64,000 nt of DNA from Lentisphaerae bacterium GWF2_57_35 (GCA_001804865.1 MHBK01000055.1:213764-277763), one strand, 5' to 3'; numbered from the stretch's first letter, positions 1-9,688 are shown. The notes: generated by a model not told the origin, from the sequence alone. A program made the numbers and translations.

Positions 1-657
1 TGGGTAACGCTGACAAACGGAGTAAGCGCATATCAGGAGTACATTCTTTGGCAGACGATACCGTACTACAATACAGCAAAAGGCCGTTGGCGGGTGGTCG
101 GGGAGTCCAATACGAACTATTGGGATGTCAATAATGGGGTGTTCAATATCTTCTATGGAGAGTTTAAGATTTCGCAGATTTATCGGGATGCGAACTTGAA
201 TAATATAGTGTGGCGTGGGGCATGGGATGAGCACTATTTAGTCGAGTACTCAACCGATATGACGAACTGGCTGCCGGCGACGTCAGGCGGCGGGCTGAAT
301 CAGTCGAACGACTTCATCTCGGTTCATGGCGGCGATTTCACCTATGCGGATCTGGATTCGGTCGCTCCACCGTGGCGAATGTACCGCGTGCGGCATATTA
401 TTAGTCCGGATGTGATAGTCGATATTGCCTACATATCCAAGGTTAATAATATGGCCACGATGGTGTGGAGTTGTACGGAGCCGTCGACCTATACGGTGGA
501 GTATTCCACGAATATGAATGCCTGGGTGTTGGCGCCTACCGGTGGATCATTGATTCAGCGAGCCACGTTTACCGAGCCAACAGGCGGGGATTTCACTTAT
601 CAGGATGTCGGCTCGTCGAATGCTCCTTCGAGATTGTATCGTGTCAAGCGGCAGTAA
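1..657 (+). CDS. C-terminal part of a secreted repeat protein (5' end outside window)
   Basis: The reading frame is open from the first base and ends with TAA at 655-657, so the gene starts left of the window. The visible 218 residues hold two related modules of about 75-80 residues. Each has a Trp, then VEYST(D/N)M..W, a Gly-rich turn, GGDFTY and a closing R-(L/M)-YRV. The second closes the protein with LYRVKRQ. This beta-rich module is common at the ends of secreted proteins in PVC bacteria (family knowledge, no named function). No enzyme motif is visible. The next gene overlaps its last bases. Function unknown; presumably extracellular or cell-surface. Confidence 0.75.
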   Translation, partial: WVTLTNGVSAYQEYILWQTIPYYNTAKGRWRVVGESNTNYWDVNNGVFNIFYGEFKISQIYRDANLNNIVWRGAWDEHYLVEYSTDMTNWLPATSGGGLNQSNDFISVHGGDFTYADLDSVAPPWRMYRVRHIISPDVIVDIAYISKVNNMATMVWSCTEPSTYTVEYSTNMNAWVLAPTGGSLIQRATFTEPTGGDFTYQDVGSSNAPSRLYRVKRQ

Positions 658-1555
658 AGCGGGATGGTTGGGGGGCGTCTTGTTGTTGATTCCTTTCTTG
701 CTCCCTTTGTGGGCAGGGGCCTTGGGGCGAACGGCGGAGCAGATTGAGAATCTCTTGCATGTACCTGCTTTTTTCGCGCTCACAGTTTGTCTTGTGGCGA
801 TTTTGCCTGCACGGCTTGCCCAGGCGAAGGCTCGATGGTTGGCGCTGGCGCTGGCTGTTTTATGCGCAGGTCTCCTTGAAGTCGTTCAGCCTCGATTTGG
901 TCGAACAGCCGAGCTGATTGATTTTGGCATGGGGTTTCTGGGGAGTGCGTCCGCGTTCTGTTTTTTGTGGGGGATGAGTTTGCAGGGGCTTCATCGCTGG
1001 ATAGCATTCAGTTCCTGTCTGGTTCTGGCGGTTCTCTCGTTGCTTCCCCTAGGTTGTGTTGTGGTGGATCAACGTCACGCTCGCCGCGATTTTCCGCTGA
1101 TCGCTTCATTCGAATCTTGGCCTGAGTTGGGGCGTTGGTCGTTTCATGGGGTTCATGCAAGTCGAAGTGCCGACCATGTGAAGACCGGTCGCTATAGTTT
1201 ACGGGTTGAAGTTGATGACACGGGTGGCTATCCGAGTTTCTTTCTTGATGACGAAGCCCGGGATTGGAGTTCGTTGAAGCGTTTGTGCACGGATTTGTTC
1301 GTGGAAGGCGCCCAACCTGTGAGATTGTGGATTCGGGTGGATGATTTGCCGGGGAATCCGCCCTATGCTGAGCGGTTTCAGGTGTTGCACAATTTGGCGC
1401 CAGGTTTTCATTCGTTGTGTCTTGATACGACGGATCTGCGAACAGAGGGCGGTCGTCCGTTGGATCTGCGGCATATTCACGCGTTTGGAATATTTTTTGA
1501 TGGCGCTGAGTCTGGAGATGTGGTGTATTTCGATTCAATAAGAGGCATCCAATAA
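641..1555 (+). CDS. VanZ-like membrane protein with C-terminal extracytoplasmic domain
   Basis: Residues about 1-130 contain four hydrophobic stretches, with a polar segment around residues 30-45 and a second around [12 protein letters not shown], a pattern of the VanZ-like family of small membrane proteins. The rest (about 160 residues) has no membrane helices after one final segment ending near LGCVVVD and looks like a beta-sandwich facing outward ([33 protein letters not shown]), similar to carbohydrate-binding modules. The frame is open from an ATG at 605, but the GTG at 641 gives a more usual overlap (17 nt) with the preceding stop and starts just before the first helix. Role unknown; it sits ahead of two glycosyltransferases, so an envelope or polysaccharide role is possible. 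Confidence 0.6.
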   Translation: MSSGSKAGWLGGVLLLIPFLLPLWAGALGRTAEQIENLLHVPAFFALTVCLVAILPARLAQAKARWLALALAVLCAGLLEVVQPRFGRTAELIDFGMGFLGSASAFCFLWGMSLQGLHRWIAFSSCLVLAVLSLLPLGCVVVDQRHARRDFPLIASFESWPELGRWSFHGVHASRSADHVKTGRYSLRVEVDDTGGYPSFFLDDEARDWSSLKRLCTDLFVEGAQPVRLWIRVDDLPGNPPYAERFQVLHNLAPGFHSLCLDTTDLRTEGGRPLDLRHIHAFGIFFDGAESGDVVYFDSIRGIQ

Positions 1556-1571
1556 AGCTCTTGCGGAGGTC

Positions 1572-2270
1572 ATGGTGAAGCTGACGGTGGTCATTCCGGT
1601 ATATAACGAAGTCAAAACCATAGAAGACGTGGTAAAGACGGTTAAGTCCGTTTCTATCGGCATGCCTATGGAGATTGTCATCGTTGACGATTGTTCGAAA
1701 GACGGCACACGGGAAGTTTTGAAGAAGATGCAGGAAACCCAGTCGGATCTTGTCTTGAGCTTTCATGAGGTCAATCAAGGCAAGGGGGCGGCTCTTCGGA
1801 CTGGGTTTGGTCAGGCCACAGGGGACATTGTACTGATTCAGGATGCCGATCTCGAATATGATCCCCATGAGTACGCGAATCTCTTGAAGCCTATTTTGGA
1901 CGGCAGGGCGGATGTAGTGTTTGGTTCGCGCTTCCTGGGGGGAGGGGCTCACCGGGTGGTGTTCTATTGGCATTATCTGGGGAATCGATTTCTAACCACG
2001 TTGTCCAACATGATGACCAATCTGAACCTGACGGACATGGAGGTCTGTTACAAGGTGTTCCGCCGCGAGGTCTTGAAGGGAATCGTTTTGCGAGAAAACA
2101 GATTTGGCTTCGAAGTGGAGATTACCGCCAAAGTGGCCAGGCGTCCTTGCCGGATTTATGAAGTCCCCATTTCCTATTACGGGAGGGATTATTCGGAAGG
2201 GAAGAAGATCACTTGGAAAGACGGATTCCGGGCTTTGTGGTGCATTGTGAAATATCGTTTTTCAGATTGA
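1572..2270 (+). CDS. family 2 glycosyltransferase, polyprenyl/dolichyl-phosphate sugar synthase type
   Basis: A 232-residue GT-A enzyme without a membrane domain. Visible motifs are [12 protein letters not shown] at the N-terminus, [28 protein letters not shown] and the metal-binding region QDADLEYDP, followed by [10 protein letters not shown]. This is the signature of the DPM1-like branch of GT2, which moves a sugar from a nucleotide donor to a polyprenyl phosphate on the cytoplasmic face. A GGAGG-like site (gcggagg) precedes the ATG. The next gene follows the stop codon directly, so the two are probably co-transcribed. The sugar cannot be told from sequence. Confidence 0.85.
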   Translation: MVKLTVVIPVYNEVKTIEDVVKTVKSVSIGMPMEIVIVDDCSKDGTREVLKKMQETQSDLVLSFHEVNQGKGAALRTGFGQATGDIVLIQDADLEYDPHEYANLLKPILDGRADVVFGSRFLGGGAHRVVFYWHYLGNRFLTTLSNMMTNLNLTDMEVCYKVFRREVLKGIVLRENRFGFEVEITAKVARRPCRIYEVPISYYGRDYSEGKKITWKDGFRALWCIVKYRFSD

Positions 2271-3425
2271 TTGGATTTCGGCTGCATGCTGATCGCTAAA
2301 ATGTTTTTCTGGGTGGGTGCTGCGGGCTTATTTTATATTTATGCGGGGTATCCGCTGGGCGTTTGGCTGTTGGCAAGACTCTGGCCAAAACCCGTGAAAA
2401 AGGCGCCCTATTCGGGCGCCCTTTCTGTTGTTCTTGTGGCCCACAATGAAGAATCGGTCTTGCCGGATAAGATCAAAAGTTTGCTGAATAGCAACCGAAC
2501 TGAACAGATTGCTGAAATCATTGTAGCGTCAGATGGATCTACGGATCGGACGGTCGAGATCGTTCGAGCCTTGGATGATTCGAGAATCAGGGCCATCGAG
2601 TTCCCTTCGCGCAGGGGAAAAGCTTCCGTCCTGAACGATATTATTCCCTTGTGCACAAACGAGATCGTCGTTTTGACGGATGCCCGGCAGAAATTGCATC
2701 CAAATGCACTAAGCGCACTTGTGGCCGCTTTTGCAGACGAGCGAGTGGGGGTGGTCTCCGGCGCCTTGGTGTTGTGCGATTCAGGCGGTTCTGCGGCGGT
2801 GACAAAGGGGATTGTCCGCTATTGGAATTATGAAAAAGCTATTCGTCAGTCTGAAGGCCGGTTTTCTTCTGTTCCAGGCGCAACGGGTGCGCTTTATGCC
2901 ATTCGAAAACATTTGTTCAGGCCGATTCCTCCAAACACTTTAGTAGACGATGTGGCGATTCCGATGCAGATTATCCTGCAGGGATATCGGTGTGTATTTG
3001 AAGCCGATGCCGTGGTTTATGATCGGCCAAGCATGGATGGACATAGCGAAGCCATACGGAAACGGCGCACCTTGGCGGGCAATCTTCAATTGATGGCTTT
3101 CTTCCCGGAATGGTTGGCGCCGTGGAAAAATCCCATCTGGATTCAGTTTGTGTCGCACAAATTGGCAAGACTGTTCACTCCGTTTTTGTTGATGCTGATA
3201 TTTGCGGGCTCGCTGGCGCTTGCGTGGAATCCTTTGTATCGTGGGTGCTTTTTGGTTCAGTTGGCATTCTACGGCCTGGTTGTCGGCGCCTGGCGGGCTC
3301 AGAAGGTGGGGCTGAAGCTGCCGGGGATGGGATTTCCTTTGGCCATTCTTCTTTTCAACAGCGCGATTCTGGCGGCATGGGGAGATGCTCTGCGGGGTCG
3401 ATACGAGGTGCGCTGGAAACGCTGA
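2271..3425 (+). CDS. membrane-bound family 2 glycosyltransferase
   Basis: A processive-type GT2 with one N-terminal helix (about residues 10-30), a cytoplasmic GT-A domain and two or three C-terminal helices from about residue 300. Motifs: SVVLVAHNEE, IVASDGSTDRT, VVLTDARQKLHPNAL (metal site region), VDDVAIPMQI (catalytic Asp region) and RKRRTLAGNLQLM in the place of the Q/R-x-x-R-W box. Layout resembles poly-N-acetylglucosamine or hyaluronan-type synthases. TTG at 2271 directly abuts the previous stop; ATG at 2286 is an equally possible start. Probably polymerises or extends an exported polysaccharide; substrate unknown. Confidence 0.8.
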   Translation: MDFGCMLIAKMFFWVGAAGLFYIYAGYPLGVWLLARLWPKPVKKAPYSGALSVVLVAHNEESVLPDKIKSLLNSNRTEQIAEIIVASDGSTDRTVEIVRALDDSRIRAIEFPSRRGKASVLNDIIPLCTNEIVVLTDARQKLHPNALSALVAAFADERVGVVSGALVLCDSGGSAAVTKGIVRYWNYEKAIRQSEGRFSSVPGATGALYAIRKHLFRPIPPNTLVDDVAIPMQIILQGYRCVFEADAVVYDRPSMDGHSEAIRKRRTLAGNLQLMAFFPEWLAPWKNPIWIQFVSHKLARLFTPFLLMLIFAGSLALAWNPLYRGCFLVQLAFYGLVVGAWRAQKVGLKLPGMGFPLAILLFNSAILAAWGDALRGRYEVRWKR

Positions 3426-3530
3426 AGGCTGAAGAGCTGTTCTTGTTGGCGCAGGCGGATTTTGAACGGGATTTTATTAACATTGACCGGGTTTTGATCT
3501 TTCACTAGGCTACAAATGTATGCATAGACG

Positions 3531-3560
3531 GCCCTCCAGTATGTGAGGGCTCTTATTTTT
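3531..3560 (+). terminator. probable Rho-independent terminator before purA
   Basis: GCCCTC (3531-3536) and GAGGGC (3545-3550) form a perfect 6-bp stem with an 8-nt loop, followed by a T-rich run (tcttattttt). It lies after the glycosyltransferase pair and before purA. It could alternatively be a leader attenuator of purA, since a TTGACC / TAGGCT pair with 17-bp spacing lies upstream (about 3484-3512). Confidence 0.55.
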
Positions 3561-3601
3561 GGCGGCTTTTCAAAATACAGGCTCGAAAGAGAGGATGTGG
3601 G

Positions 3602-4900
3602 ATGCCAAATACGGTATTGATTGGTGCTCAATGGGGCGATGAGGGAAAGGGCAAAATTATTGATGTCCTGACCGAAAAAGTGGATTGGGTTGTTCGCTAT
3701 CAGGGCGGCAACAATGCAGGACATACGGTGGAGATTGGCAGCAAGCGGTATGTTCTTCACTTGGTTCCTTCCGGCATTCTTCATTCCGGGAAAAAATGCG
3801 TCATCGGAAACGGCGTTGTCGTTGATCCTGTGGCCTTGGTTGTGGAGTTGAAGCAATTGTGCGAGCAGGGTTTGGATCCGAGCGGACGCTTCTTTGTTAG
3901 CGATCGAGCTCATATTGTATTTCCTTATCACAAACTTCAGGACGAATTCAGCGAATTGCAGCGGTCCAAGAACGACCAAATTGGTACGACTCGCCGCGGA
4001 ATTGGCCCCTCGTACGGCGACAAGGCTTCTCGTTTCGGTTTGAGAATGGGCGATTTGCTCGATCCAATGTTTCCGTCGCTTCTTGAGGCCCGGCTTCAGG
4101 AGAAAAATCGGATTTTATCTGCTTTGGGGTCTGCACCGTTGGAGCTGGCGAAAGTCCTGGTTGAGTATCAGGAAGCTGCCCGCTATCTGGCTCCGTTTAT
4201 TGTCGACACGATTCCTCTTCTCAATGCCGCCGTTCGGAAGGGCGAGAAGGTTCTTTTCGAAGGCGCACAAGGGACGATGCTGGATATCGATTATGGGAGT
4301 TATCCATTCGTCACTTCCTCGAGCGCTACTGCAGGCGGCGCCTGCACAGGGACAGGCGTTCCTCCGAATCGGATCGATCATGTAATTGGCGTGGTGAAGG
4401 CTTATACAACGCGTGTCGGAGAAGGGCCCTTCCCCAGCGAGCTGAAAGACGAGACGGGCGAATTGCTGAGAAAGACCGGCAACGAGTTTGGCGCCACGAC
4501 AGGCCGGCCCCGGCGGTGCGGTTGGTTCGATGCGGTGGTGGCCCGGTATTCCGTGATGATCAACGGCATCGATAGCTGGGCGGTGACGAAGCTGGATGTC
4601 TTGGATCCCATGGAAACCATTCGAATTTGCGTGGCGTACGAATGCGATGGGAAGCGCGTGGAGAATGTTCCGGCCAACATTCGTGTTTTGGAGAAATGCC
4701 GTCCGGTTTATGAGGATTTTCCGGGATGGCTAACCTCGACAAAAGAGGCGACGCGTTTTGAAGATCTTCCGGCTCAGGCGCAAGCTTATGTGGCACGGTT
4801 GTCCGAACTGACCGGGGTTCCGGTGAGCATTCTTTCCGTTGGGCCTCGGCGCGACAGCACGATGATCCTTCGGGATTTATCGGGGCGGAAGTTGGAATAA
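3602..4900 (+). CDS. purA: adenylosuccinate synthase
   Basis: Makes adenylosuccinate from IMP, GTP and aspartate, the first committed step to AMP. The 432-residue length is the family norm. The glycine-rich loop QWGDEGKGK (residues 10-18) carries catalytic Asp13, and NNAGHTV provides His41. Other hallmarks are GTTRRGIGPSYGDK, LFEGAQGTMLDIDYGSYPFVTSS, TTGRPRRCGWFD and a C-terminal SVGPRRDSTM. Start is ATG with a purine-rich gagaggatgtgg region upstream. uppS follows after 4 bp, so purA heads a run purA-uppS-cdsA-rseP. Cytoplasmic. Confidence 0.98.
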   Translation: MPNTVLIGAQWGDEGKGKIIDVLTEKVDWVVRYQGGNNAGHTVEIGSKRYVLHLVPSGILHSGKKCVIGNGVVVDPVALVVELKQLCEQGLDPSGRFFVSDRAHIVFPYHKLQDEFSELQRSKNDQIGTTRRGIGPSYGDKASRFGLRMGDLLDPMFPSLLEARLQEKNRILSALGSAPLELAKVLVEYQEAARYLAPFIVDTIPLLNAAVRKGEKVLFEGAQGTMLDIDYGSYPFVTSSSATAGGACTGTGVPPNRIDHVIGVVKAYTTRVGEGPFPSELKDETGELLRKTGNEFGATTGRPRRCGWFDAVVARYSVMINGIDSWAVTKLDVLDPMETIRICVAYECDGKRVENVPANIRVLEKCRPVYEDFPGWLTSTKEATRFEDLPAQAQAYVARLSELTGVPVSILSVGPRRDSTMILRDLSGRKLE

Positions 4901-4904
4901 ATTC

Positions 4905-5621
4905 GTGAAAGACGAGAAACAAAAGATTCCGGTCCATGTAGCCGTCATCATGGATGGAAACGGGCGGTGGGCGCAAAAGCGAGGTTGGCCGAGAATTCGG
5001 GGCCACCGGGAAGGCGCCGAATCTGTTCGAGCTGTCCTGCGGGCGTGCAAGACAGCCGGGGTCAAGTATCTCACGCTTTACGCCTTTAGCACGGAAAACT
5101 GGGTTCGGCCCAAGACTGAAGTCGCCGGTCTGATGACGCTGCTGAGTAAATTTCTGAAAGAGCAGGCCCGGGAACTGCACGAAAATCAGGTGCGGCTTCG
5201 GACCATCGGTCATATTCACGACTTGCCGAAGAGTCTTCAAAAGGAACTGCAACGGGTCAAGGACGAGACCGCCCACTACACGAGCGGGACGTTAATTCTG
5301 GCTCTCAGTTATGGCGGACGGGTGGAATTGACGGATGCGATGAGGCGGATAGCTGGACGCGTCAAGGACGGGGCTTTGGAGCCGGAAGCGATTACCGAGG
5401 AGACGATCCGCGAATCGCTCTATGCCCCCGATATTCCCGACCCCGACTATATGATTCGCACCAGTGGGGAAATGCGGATCAGCAATTTTCTGCTTTGGCA
5501 GTTGGCGTATGCGGAGTTTTATATTACCGATGTTCTTTGGCCTGATTTTCGAGAGCCGGAATTTATGAAGGCGCTGGAGGAATATTCGCGCAGGCATCGG
5601 CGCTTTGGGAACATCAAATAG
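4905..5621 (+). CDS. uppS: undecaprenyl diphosphate synthase
   Basis: cis-Prenyltransferase that builds the C55 lipid carrier for peptidoglycan and surface glycans. IMDGNGRWA at residues 15-23 carries catalytic Asp17; LTLYAFSTENW, the substrate-binding arginines in IRTSGEMRISNFLLWQ and WPDF are all present. The length (238 residues) is typical. It starts at GTG, 4 bp after purA, and is followed closely by cdsA, a classic pairing. Cytoplasmic, membrane-associated. Confidence 0.97.
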   Translation: MKDEKQKIPVHVAVIMDGNGRWAQKRGWPRIRGHREGAESVRAVLRACKTAGVKYLTLYAFSTENWVRPKTEVAGLMTLLSKFLKEQARELHENQVRLRTIGHIHDLPKSLQKELQRVKDETAHYTSGTLILALSYGGRVELTDAMRRIAGRVKDGALEPEAITEETIRESLYAPDIPDPDYMIRTSGEMRISNFLLWQLAYAEFYITDVLWPDFREPEFMKALEEYSRRHRRFGNIK

Positions 5622-5628
5622 GATTGGA

Positions 5629-6480
5629 ATGCTCAAACATCGTCTTTTCAGCGGGATCTTGATCGGGCTGGCTTTTGTTGTGGCGGCGCTCTGGGTGTCG
5701 TCTGTATGGGCATTGGTTGTGCTGTCGGGCATCGCCGTGCTGGCCGCCTGGGAATTTTACGCTTTGTTGGATGCCGCCAAAATCCCCAACTTTAAAATCA
5801 TCGGCATCGGCGGATGCGTTTTGTTGATTGCGGTGACCGGCTTGACGGCGAGGTTTGCTGCAGGCGGCTCAGACTTCAGCGAGGCTCTGGTGTTCTTTTT
5901 CCTGACCGTCGGGGTCTTTTTGCGGCAATTCCCTCAGAAGGATAACCCTCGTCCGCTGGAAACCATTGCGGGTACGCTTATGGGCGTTTTGTACGTGGGG
6001 TTGTTGCTTAATTTTATCACACGGCTTCTGATGACGTGGGGATTCTGGGAAGGGCGCATCCTGATTCTTTATCTAATTGCCGTGGTCAAATTGACGGATG
6101 TGGGCGCTTATTTTGTCGGCTGTTCCTTTGGCCGGCACAAGCTCATTCCGCGGATATCGCCGGCAAAAACCTGGGAAGGCGTGCTGGGCGGCGTATTTTT
6201 CGGCGTGTTGACCAGTTTTCTGTTTTATCTCAGCTTTCATGGTCGCTTAGGCGCGCTATCCATGAGCGCGGTCGATGCTTTGGTGTTGGGCCTGATCCTG
6301 GCTTTGTTAGGCGTGGCGGGGGATTTGACCGAATCCCTTTTCAAGCGTGCGGCGGGCGTAAAGGATTCCGGGCGGATGATCCTGGGCATGGGCGGAGTCT
6401 TGGATGTGATCGACAGCCTTTTATTTGCCGCTCCCGCGTTGTATATTTACGCGCGTTTCTTTTTTAGCGTGGTTCAGTAG
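5629..6480 (+). CDS. cdsA: phosphatidate cytidylyltransferase (CDP-diglyceride synthase)
   Basis: Integral membrane enzyme making CDP-diacylglycerol from phosphatidate and CTP. The 283 residues are almost all hydrophobic helices, with the conserved C-terminal block PAKTWEGVLGG, GDLTESLFKRAAGVKDSG and MGGVLDVIDSL. The classical signature ends PGHGG-x-x-DRID; here it is LGMGGVLDVID, i.e. His and Arg replaced, a variant I believe occurs in PVC relatives. ATG at 5629 is preferred over an in-frame TTG at 5605 that would overlap uppS. Follows uppS by 7 bp. Confidence 0.93.
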   Translation: MLKHRLFSGILIGLAFVVAALWVSSVWALVVLSGIAVLAAWEFYALLDAAKIPNFKIIGIGGCVLLIAVTGLTARFAAGGSDFSEALVFFFLTVGVFLRQFPQKDNPRPLETIAGTLMGVLYVGLLLNFITRLLMTWGFWEGRILILYLIAVVKLTDVGAYFVGCSFGRHKLIPRISPAKTWEGVLGGVFFGVLTSFLFYLSFHGRLGALSMSAVDALVLGLILALLGVAGDLTESLFKRAAGVKDSGRMILGMGGVLDVIDSLLFAAPALYIYARFFFSVVQ

Positions 6481-6513
6481 GGCCGGTTTCACTTATTACG
6501 GACGGATTAAACG

Positions 6514-7917
6514 ATGATGATTCTTTCTGTTCTCTATTTTGCCTTAATGGTGGTTTTGTTGTTTGGAGTGACGATTTTCGTGCACGAGCTGGGGCATTAT
6601 CTGGTGGCCCGGTGGTGCGGCATGGTGGTGGATGTTTTCTCGATCGGCTTTGGGCCGGCCATTTGGAAGAAGAAACATAACGGCATCACCTACAAAATCG
6701 GCTGCATACCTTTTGGCGGCTATGTGGCGCTGCCCCAGATGGAGCCTGGAAGCGGACAGAAAAAGGACGACGAAAAGGATGCCGGCGAAAAGGCGGAGGA
6801 ACGGGTTTTCCCGGCGGTGGCGCCGTGGAAGAAAATCCTGGTGGCTTTGGCGGGGGCAACCGGCAACATCATCCTGGCGGTGATCATCTCGTACATTGTC
6901 TATTGGGGCGGCAAGTCTTATGCCCCGGTGGAAAACGAATGCATCATCGGGTATGTGGAAACGAATAGCGTCGCCTATGCCCAAGGCCTTCGGATGGGGG
7001 ATGTGATCCGTGAAGTGAATGGGAAAAGCGTAGGCAACTGGGATTCCTTCATTCTGTCCACCGCCTTGCAGGACGACCTTCTGCTGACGGTCGCCAAGAC
7101 GGATGGCCAGACGGTGCAAATGCCCATAACGACCGAAGAATTCATGGGCGGGCAGATGATTCGGGGAATTGCCCCGGTGAACTATTGCTACATTTTGGAG
7201 ATTAGACCTGGTTCCAGCGCGGAAGAGTCGGACTTGAGGCCTAAGGATAAGATCGTCGAATTCAATGGTATCAAGCTCTACAGTCGCGAGCAGTTCACGG
7301 AATTGGTCAATCAAGCGTCCGGCCAGCAAGTGCCGATCAAGATTGAACGCAAAGATCAGACCGTGGAGATGCAGGTGACGCCCCGCTATGACGAAGAGGC
7401 GAAGCGGGCTCTGATCGGGATTGTCTTCAACACCTTTGATGTCAAAAAGCCTTGGGCTCAGATCAAAGCTCATTCTATGCTGATTGTCCGGTTGCTGCGG
7501 GCGTTGGTGACGCCGAAGGAAGCTCGCAATGCTGCTGGTGCGGTTGGCGGTCCTGTGGCGATCTTTCAGATGTTCTGGCTTTATGTGCAGACCGGTTTGA
7601 TCATGGCGCTTTGGTTTACAGGACTCTTAAACGTCAATCTGGCCATTTTGAATCTGTTGCCGATCCCTGTGCTCGATGGCGGCCACATCATGTTTTCGCT
7701 GTGGGAATGGATTACAGGCCGACCGGTCCATGAGAAGATTGTGGAATGGCTTGTGAACATCTTTGCCACGTTGCTGATTGTGCTGTTTTTGTTCCTGACC
7801 TATCGCGATGTGACGCGCTGGGGAGCGTTTCGGGCCATGAGCAAAGCGGTTGCCGAACAGCCGGTCTCAGCCGAAACCAATCATGTGCCTCCGGTGGAAA
7901 CAACGCCGGCCAAGTAA
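6514..7917 (+). CDS. rseP: RIP metalloprotease RseP (site-2 protease)
   Basis: Intramembrane zinc protease that releases membrane-anchored regulators such as anti-sigma factors. The first helix carries HELGH (residues 24-28), and the distal LDGGH motif has its Asp at residue 388. Between them lie two PDZ domains: about 140-205 (around SVAYAQGLRMGDVIREVNG) and 230-295 (around SSAEESDLRPKDKIVEFNG). A charged insert of about 25 residues (Lys/Asp/Glu-rich) sits at about 88-112. Length 467 is usual. The gene often found between cdsA and rseP, dxr, is absent here. Followed by a strong terminator. Confidence 0.96.
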   Translation: MMILSVLYFALMVVLLFGVTIFVHELGHYLVARWCGMVVDVFSIGFGPAIWKKKHNGITYKIGCIPFGGYVALPQMEPGSGQKKDDEKDAGEKAEERVFPAVAPWKKILVALAGATGNIILAVIISYIVYWGGKSYAPVENECIIGYVETNSVAYAQGLRMGDVIREVNGKSVGNWDSFILSTALQDDLLLTVAKTDGQTVQMPITTEEFMGGQMIRGIAPVNYCYILEIRPGSSAEESDLRPKDKIVEFNGIKLYSREQFTELVNQASGQQVPIKIERKDQTVEMQVTPRYDEEAKRALIGIVFNTFDVKKPWAQIKAHSMLIVRLLRALVTPKEARNAAGAVGGPVAIFQMFWLYVQTGLIMALWFTGLLNVNLAILNLLPIPVLDGGHIMFSLWEWITGRPVHEKIVEWLVNIFATLLIVLFLFLTYRDVTRWGAFRAMSKAVAEQPVSAETNHVPPVETTPAK

Positions 7918-7934
7918 GGGCTTTTTTCGGTATA

Positions 7935-7980
7935 AAAAACCGCCGCGCTGGTTTAACCAGACGCGGCGGTTTTCTTTTTC
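7935..7980. terminator. bidirectional terminator between rseP and the SPFH operon
   Basis: AAAACCGCCGCG (7937-7948) pairs with CGCGGCGGTTTT (7962-7973); the inner CTGG-tttaa-CCAG extends the hairpin. Oligo-A on the left and oligo-T on the right let it work on both strands, as expected between the convergent rseP (+) and SPFH (-) genes. Confidence 0.9.
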
Positions 7981-7990
7981 GGGAGTCTCC

Positions 7991-9688
7991 TTACTGCTTT
8001 TGAATCACGGCGGCTCCGCCGAGTTCGCCCAGGCCGGCCTTCTCCAAGTCGGTCCAGAGCGTTCCGGGCCCGGCGTGCAGGATGTTGACCTTTAGATCCT
8101 TGTTCAGGCTGTTGGCAAAGGTCCACAGATTGTAGGCCGCCGGTTCGCCAAAGGCTTTCACCTTCAATTGGAATCCGCGGGCTTTTTCGCCTTCCACGCG
8201 TCGGACCACTTCCGCATCGGCGCGGCCTAGCTTGGTGACCTTTTCGGCGCGGATGCCGGCCGTCTGTTTCTCGATCTCCGCCGACAGCTTCAGGGTCTCG
8301 CCGCGAATTTCGGCCACTTGTTTTTCCTGATCGGCCTGGATTTCCGCCTTGAGCTTTTCGGTCTCCTGGGCGACTTGCTCGCGGCGTTGTTCGATGAGGC
8401 TCAGTTCCGTGTTCAGCTCGGCCATCTTGCGGGCGGTATTCTGTTTTTCCTTGTTGGTCAGATCCTGCTCCTGGGCGATGCTCGCCTGCTGGATGGGATC
8501 GAGGATTTGCATGGGCACATTCACGTGACGGATCAAGGCGCTGTGCACGATGATTTTTCGCTCGGCCAAGATCTTGGCCAGCGCTTCCGTCAGATCGCTC
8601 TGGAATTTCTCGCGGCCCTCGCCGACGATGAAGTCGCGCGCCCCATACGCCGAACCTTTCAGCCGGGAAACCGACAAGATTTGCGGCATGATGATTTTAT
8701 CCACCGCGGCCGGCAAATCCCCGTAACTTTTGTAGATCCAGGCGATGTTCTTCGGCAGGAGTTCGAATTCCACCGTCATGTCGAGGCTGATTTCGAAACC
8801 GTCGCGCGAGGGAAACTCGACGAACTGGTTCAACACAAACGTAGCCGCCGGGGTGTCCTTGGCCACCTCGTCCATGGGACTTTTTCGTGCGGTTTTTTCG
8901 CGTTTAGCGGTTTCGTAGCGCTGGGCGCCCTGGGCGATGGACGAGCTTTTGGAAAGGTAGTCCGCCCGTTTTTCCTGCTGTTCCTGCAGGAGGTTTCTTT
9001 GCAGTTCGTCCATGGCCCTGTTTTGCGTCATGATTTGTCCTTTGGTGATGACGGCGCTGCCCTGCTTGCCCAGCAGGGAAACCTGATTGACGCCGATTTC
9101 CAGGACGTTGACGCCGAACTCCCGGGGATTGATGTAATACAAGCCCGGTTGCAGAATGTCCTGCCGCACGCCCTTTTCATTGGCTTCGGCGAAACGGCCA
9201 TCCGGCGCCTGTTGGCCGGATAGCGATGTGATGACGCCGTCGAAACCGATGGGAATGCTAATGGCATCCACCAGTTCGATCGCATAGCCGACGGGATTGA
9301 GCCTGTATTTTCCGGGGCCCAAGACTTGCCGCCAAATGCCCTTTTGTCCCGGCGCGGCCAGAAACTCGCCTTCCGGCAGCTCCGCGCCGACCTTTGCGGT
9401 GACGACTCCAACCTTGCCGGCCGTAATTTTGATCGCCGGCATAATCTGATGTTCATACAGAAAGGGATTGAGGAAATGCCGGCCTTCCGCCAGGACATCT
9501 TCCTGCACGCCTTTTTGTCCTTTCGAGGCCAGGATTTGTCCCGGGGGCAGCGAATCGCCGGCTTTGGCGGTAATGATCGCCATCTCGTCCGGGCCGACAT
9601 AGAAGCGGCAGAAACCCCATTGCCAGACGACCCAAACACCTCCTAAAAGCAGGACCAACACAAGAACCAGGGCAACAATATTTTTCAA
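7991..9688 (-). CDS. SPFH/band-7 (flotillin-like) membrane protein with N-terminal repeats
   Basis: Residues 5-25 form a single N-terminal helix. Residues about 30-205 hold three copies of a module of 55-60 residues with the pattern G-VGV(V/I)T-x-G-x-LP-G, a Gln/Glu-Lys-Gly step, VL-PG-Y--NP and a hydrophobic end. A band-7-like region follows (about 290-400, QFVEFPSRDGFEISLDMTVE). Then comes a long Gln/Glu/Lys-rich stretch (about 405-510), probably coiled coil. The whole resembles flotillin/stomatin scaffolds but with extra repeats. Its start codon overlaps the stop of the upstream SPFH gene by 4 nt, so the two are translationally coupled and likely form a hetero-oligomer. Role unknown; membrane microdomain organisation or stress response is the usual guess. 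Confidence 0.8.
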   Translation of the reverse strand: MKNIVALVLVLVLLLGGVWVVWQWGFCRFYVGPDEMAIITAKAGDSLPPGQILASKGQKGVQEDVLAEGRHFLNPFLYEHQIMPAIKITAGKVGVVTAKVGAELPEGEFLAAPGQKGIWRQVLGPGKYRLNPVGYAIELVDAISIPIGFDGVITSLSGQQAPDGRFAEANEKGVRQDILQPGLYYINPREFGVNVLEIGVNQVSLLGKQGSAVITKGQIMTQNRAMDELQRNLLQEQQEKRADYLSKSSSIAQGAQRYETAKREKTARKSPMDEVAKDTPAATFVLNQFVEFPSRDGFEISLDMTVEFELLPKNIAWIYKSYGDLPAAVDKIIMPQILSVSRLKGSAYGARDFIVGEGREKFQSDLTEALAKILAERKIIVHSALIRHVNVPMQILDPIQQASIAQEQDLTNKEKQNTARKMAELNTELSLIEQRREQVAQETEKLKAEIQADQEKQVAEIRGETLKLSAEIEKQTAGIRAEKVTKLGRADAEVVRRVEGEKARGFQLKVKAFGEPAAYNLWTFANSLNKDLKVNILHAGPGTLWTDLEKAGLGELGGAAVIQKQ

